From CAYLMG01 sp964464635 (GTDB taxonomy: Bacteria; Planctomycetota; Phycisphaerae; Sedimentisphaerales; Anaerobacaceae): 5,177 nucleotides of DNA. The stretch lies in assembly GCA_964464635.1 (NCBI GenBank), contig CAYXGT010000128.1:1-5177 (forward strand), written 5' to 3'. The number at the start of each line of letters is the position of its first letter. Positions within the stretch are counted from its first letter, which is position 1. Positions 5,144 to 5,177 of the stretch are shown here, one piece after another. The notes under the pieces are model-generated. The model had not been told where the DNA came from and made no database searches. It worked only from the letters and a program-made list of their open reading frames with translations. Position numbers and translations under genes: made by a program.

Positions 5144-5177
5144 TTAATTGGTGAATTGGTGAATTTGTTAATTAGTT
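5144..5177. repeat. 8-nt tandem repeat running off the window edge
   Basis: Four units with an exact 8-base step: TTAATTGG, TGAATTGG, TGAATTTG and TTAATTAG, followed by TT at the window end. Units differ by one to three bases. This is a degenerate microsatellite-like array whose right end is not visible. No gene overlaps it. Confidence 0.7.

Overview
The window looks like accessory and housekeeping chromosome from a planctomycete, most likely the Phycisphaerae/Sedimentisphaerales side. This rests on gene style, not on a marker gene. It carries an exported protein ending in a PEP-CTERM sorting tail, a GLUG-repeat secreted protein ending in a dockerin-like EF-hand module, a membrane-anchored coiled-coil protein with a BRCT-like tail, and intergenic DNA with short periodic and inverted repeats. 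No rRNA, tRNA, CRISPR array, transposase or phage gene is visible.

Left part (1-2225): two genes on the + strand encode exported surface or secreted proteins and probably form a transcription unit. They are 46 nt apart, and each has the same 12-nt Shine-Dalgarno block six bases before an ATGAAAAC start. The first (46-594) has a signal peptide, a BsuPI-like beta domain and a PEP-CTERM tail. The second (641-2134) has a signal peptide, about eight full GLUG repeats and one EF-hand loop of a dockerin-like module, and then stops. The missing second EF-hand loop lies just downstream in the +1 frame (2139-2225), so the gene appears frameshifted by one base near its 3' end, or the sequence has an error there.

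Middle (2226-2697): about 470 nt of AT-rich DNA without a gene. It holds small hairpins and ends in a good sigma70-type promoter and a Shine-Dalgarno site for the next gene.

Right part: 2698-4125 (+) is an inner-membrane-anchored coiled-coil protein with a small beta domain and a BRCT-like C-terminus. It converges on 4122-4826 (-), a stand-alone NAD(P)H-hydrate epimerase (NnrE, YjeF N-terminal family), with the two stop codons overlapping. Upstream of nnrE (4827-5177) lies a repeat island: 21-nt units, a 13-bp inverted repeat, two hairpins, and an 8-nt tandem repeat that runs off the window edge. Open frames on both strands there appear to be by-products of the repeats.

I see no convincing new defence, mobile or biosynthetic system. 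The items most worth a second look are the split dockerin module, the membrane-bound BRCT-like protein and the repeat island.
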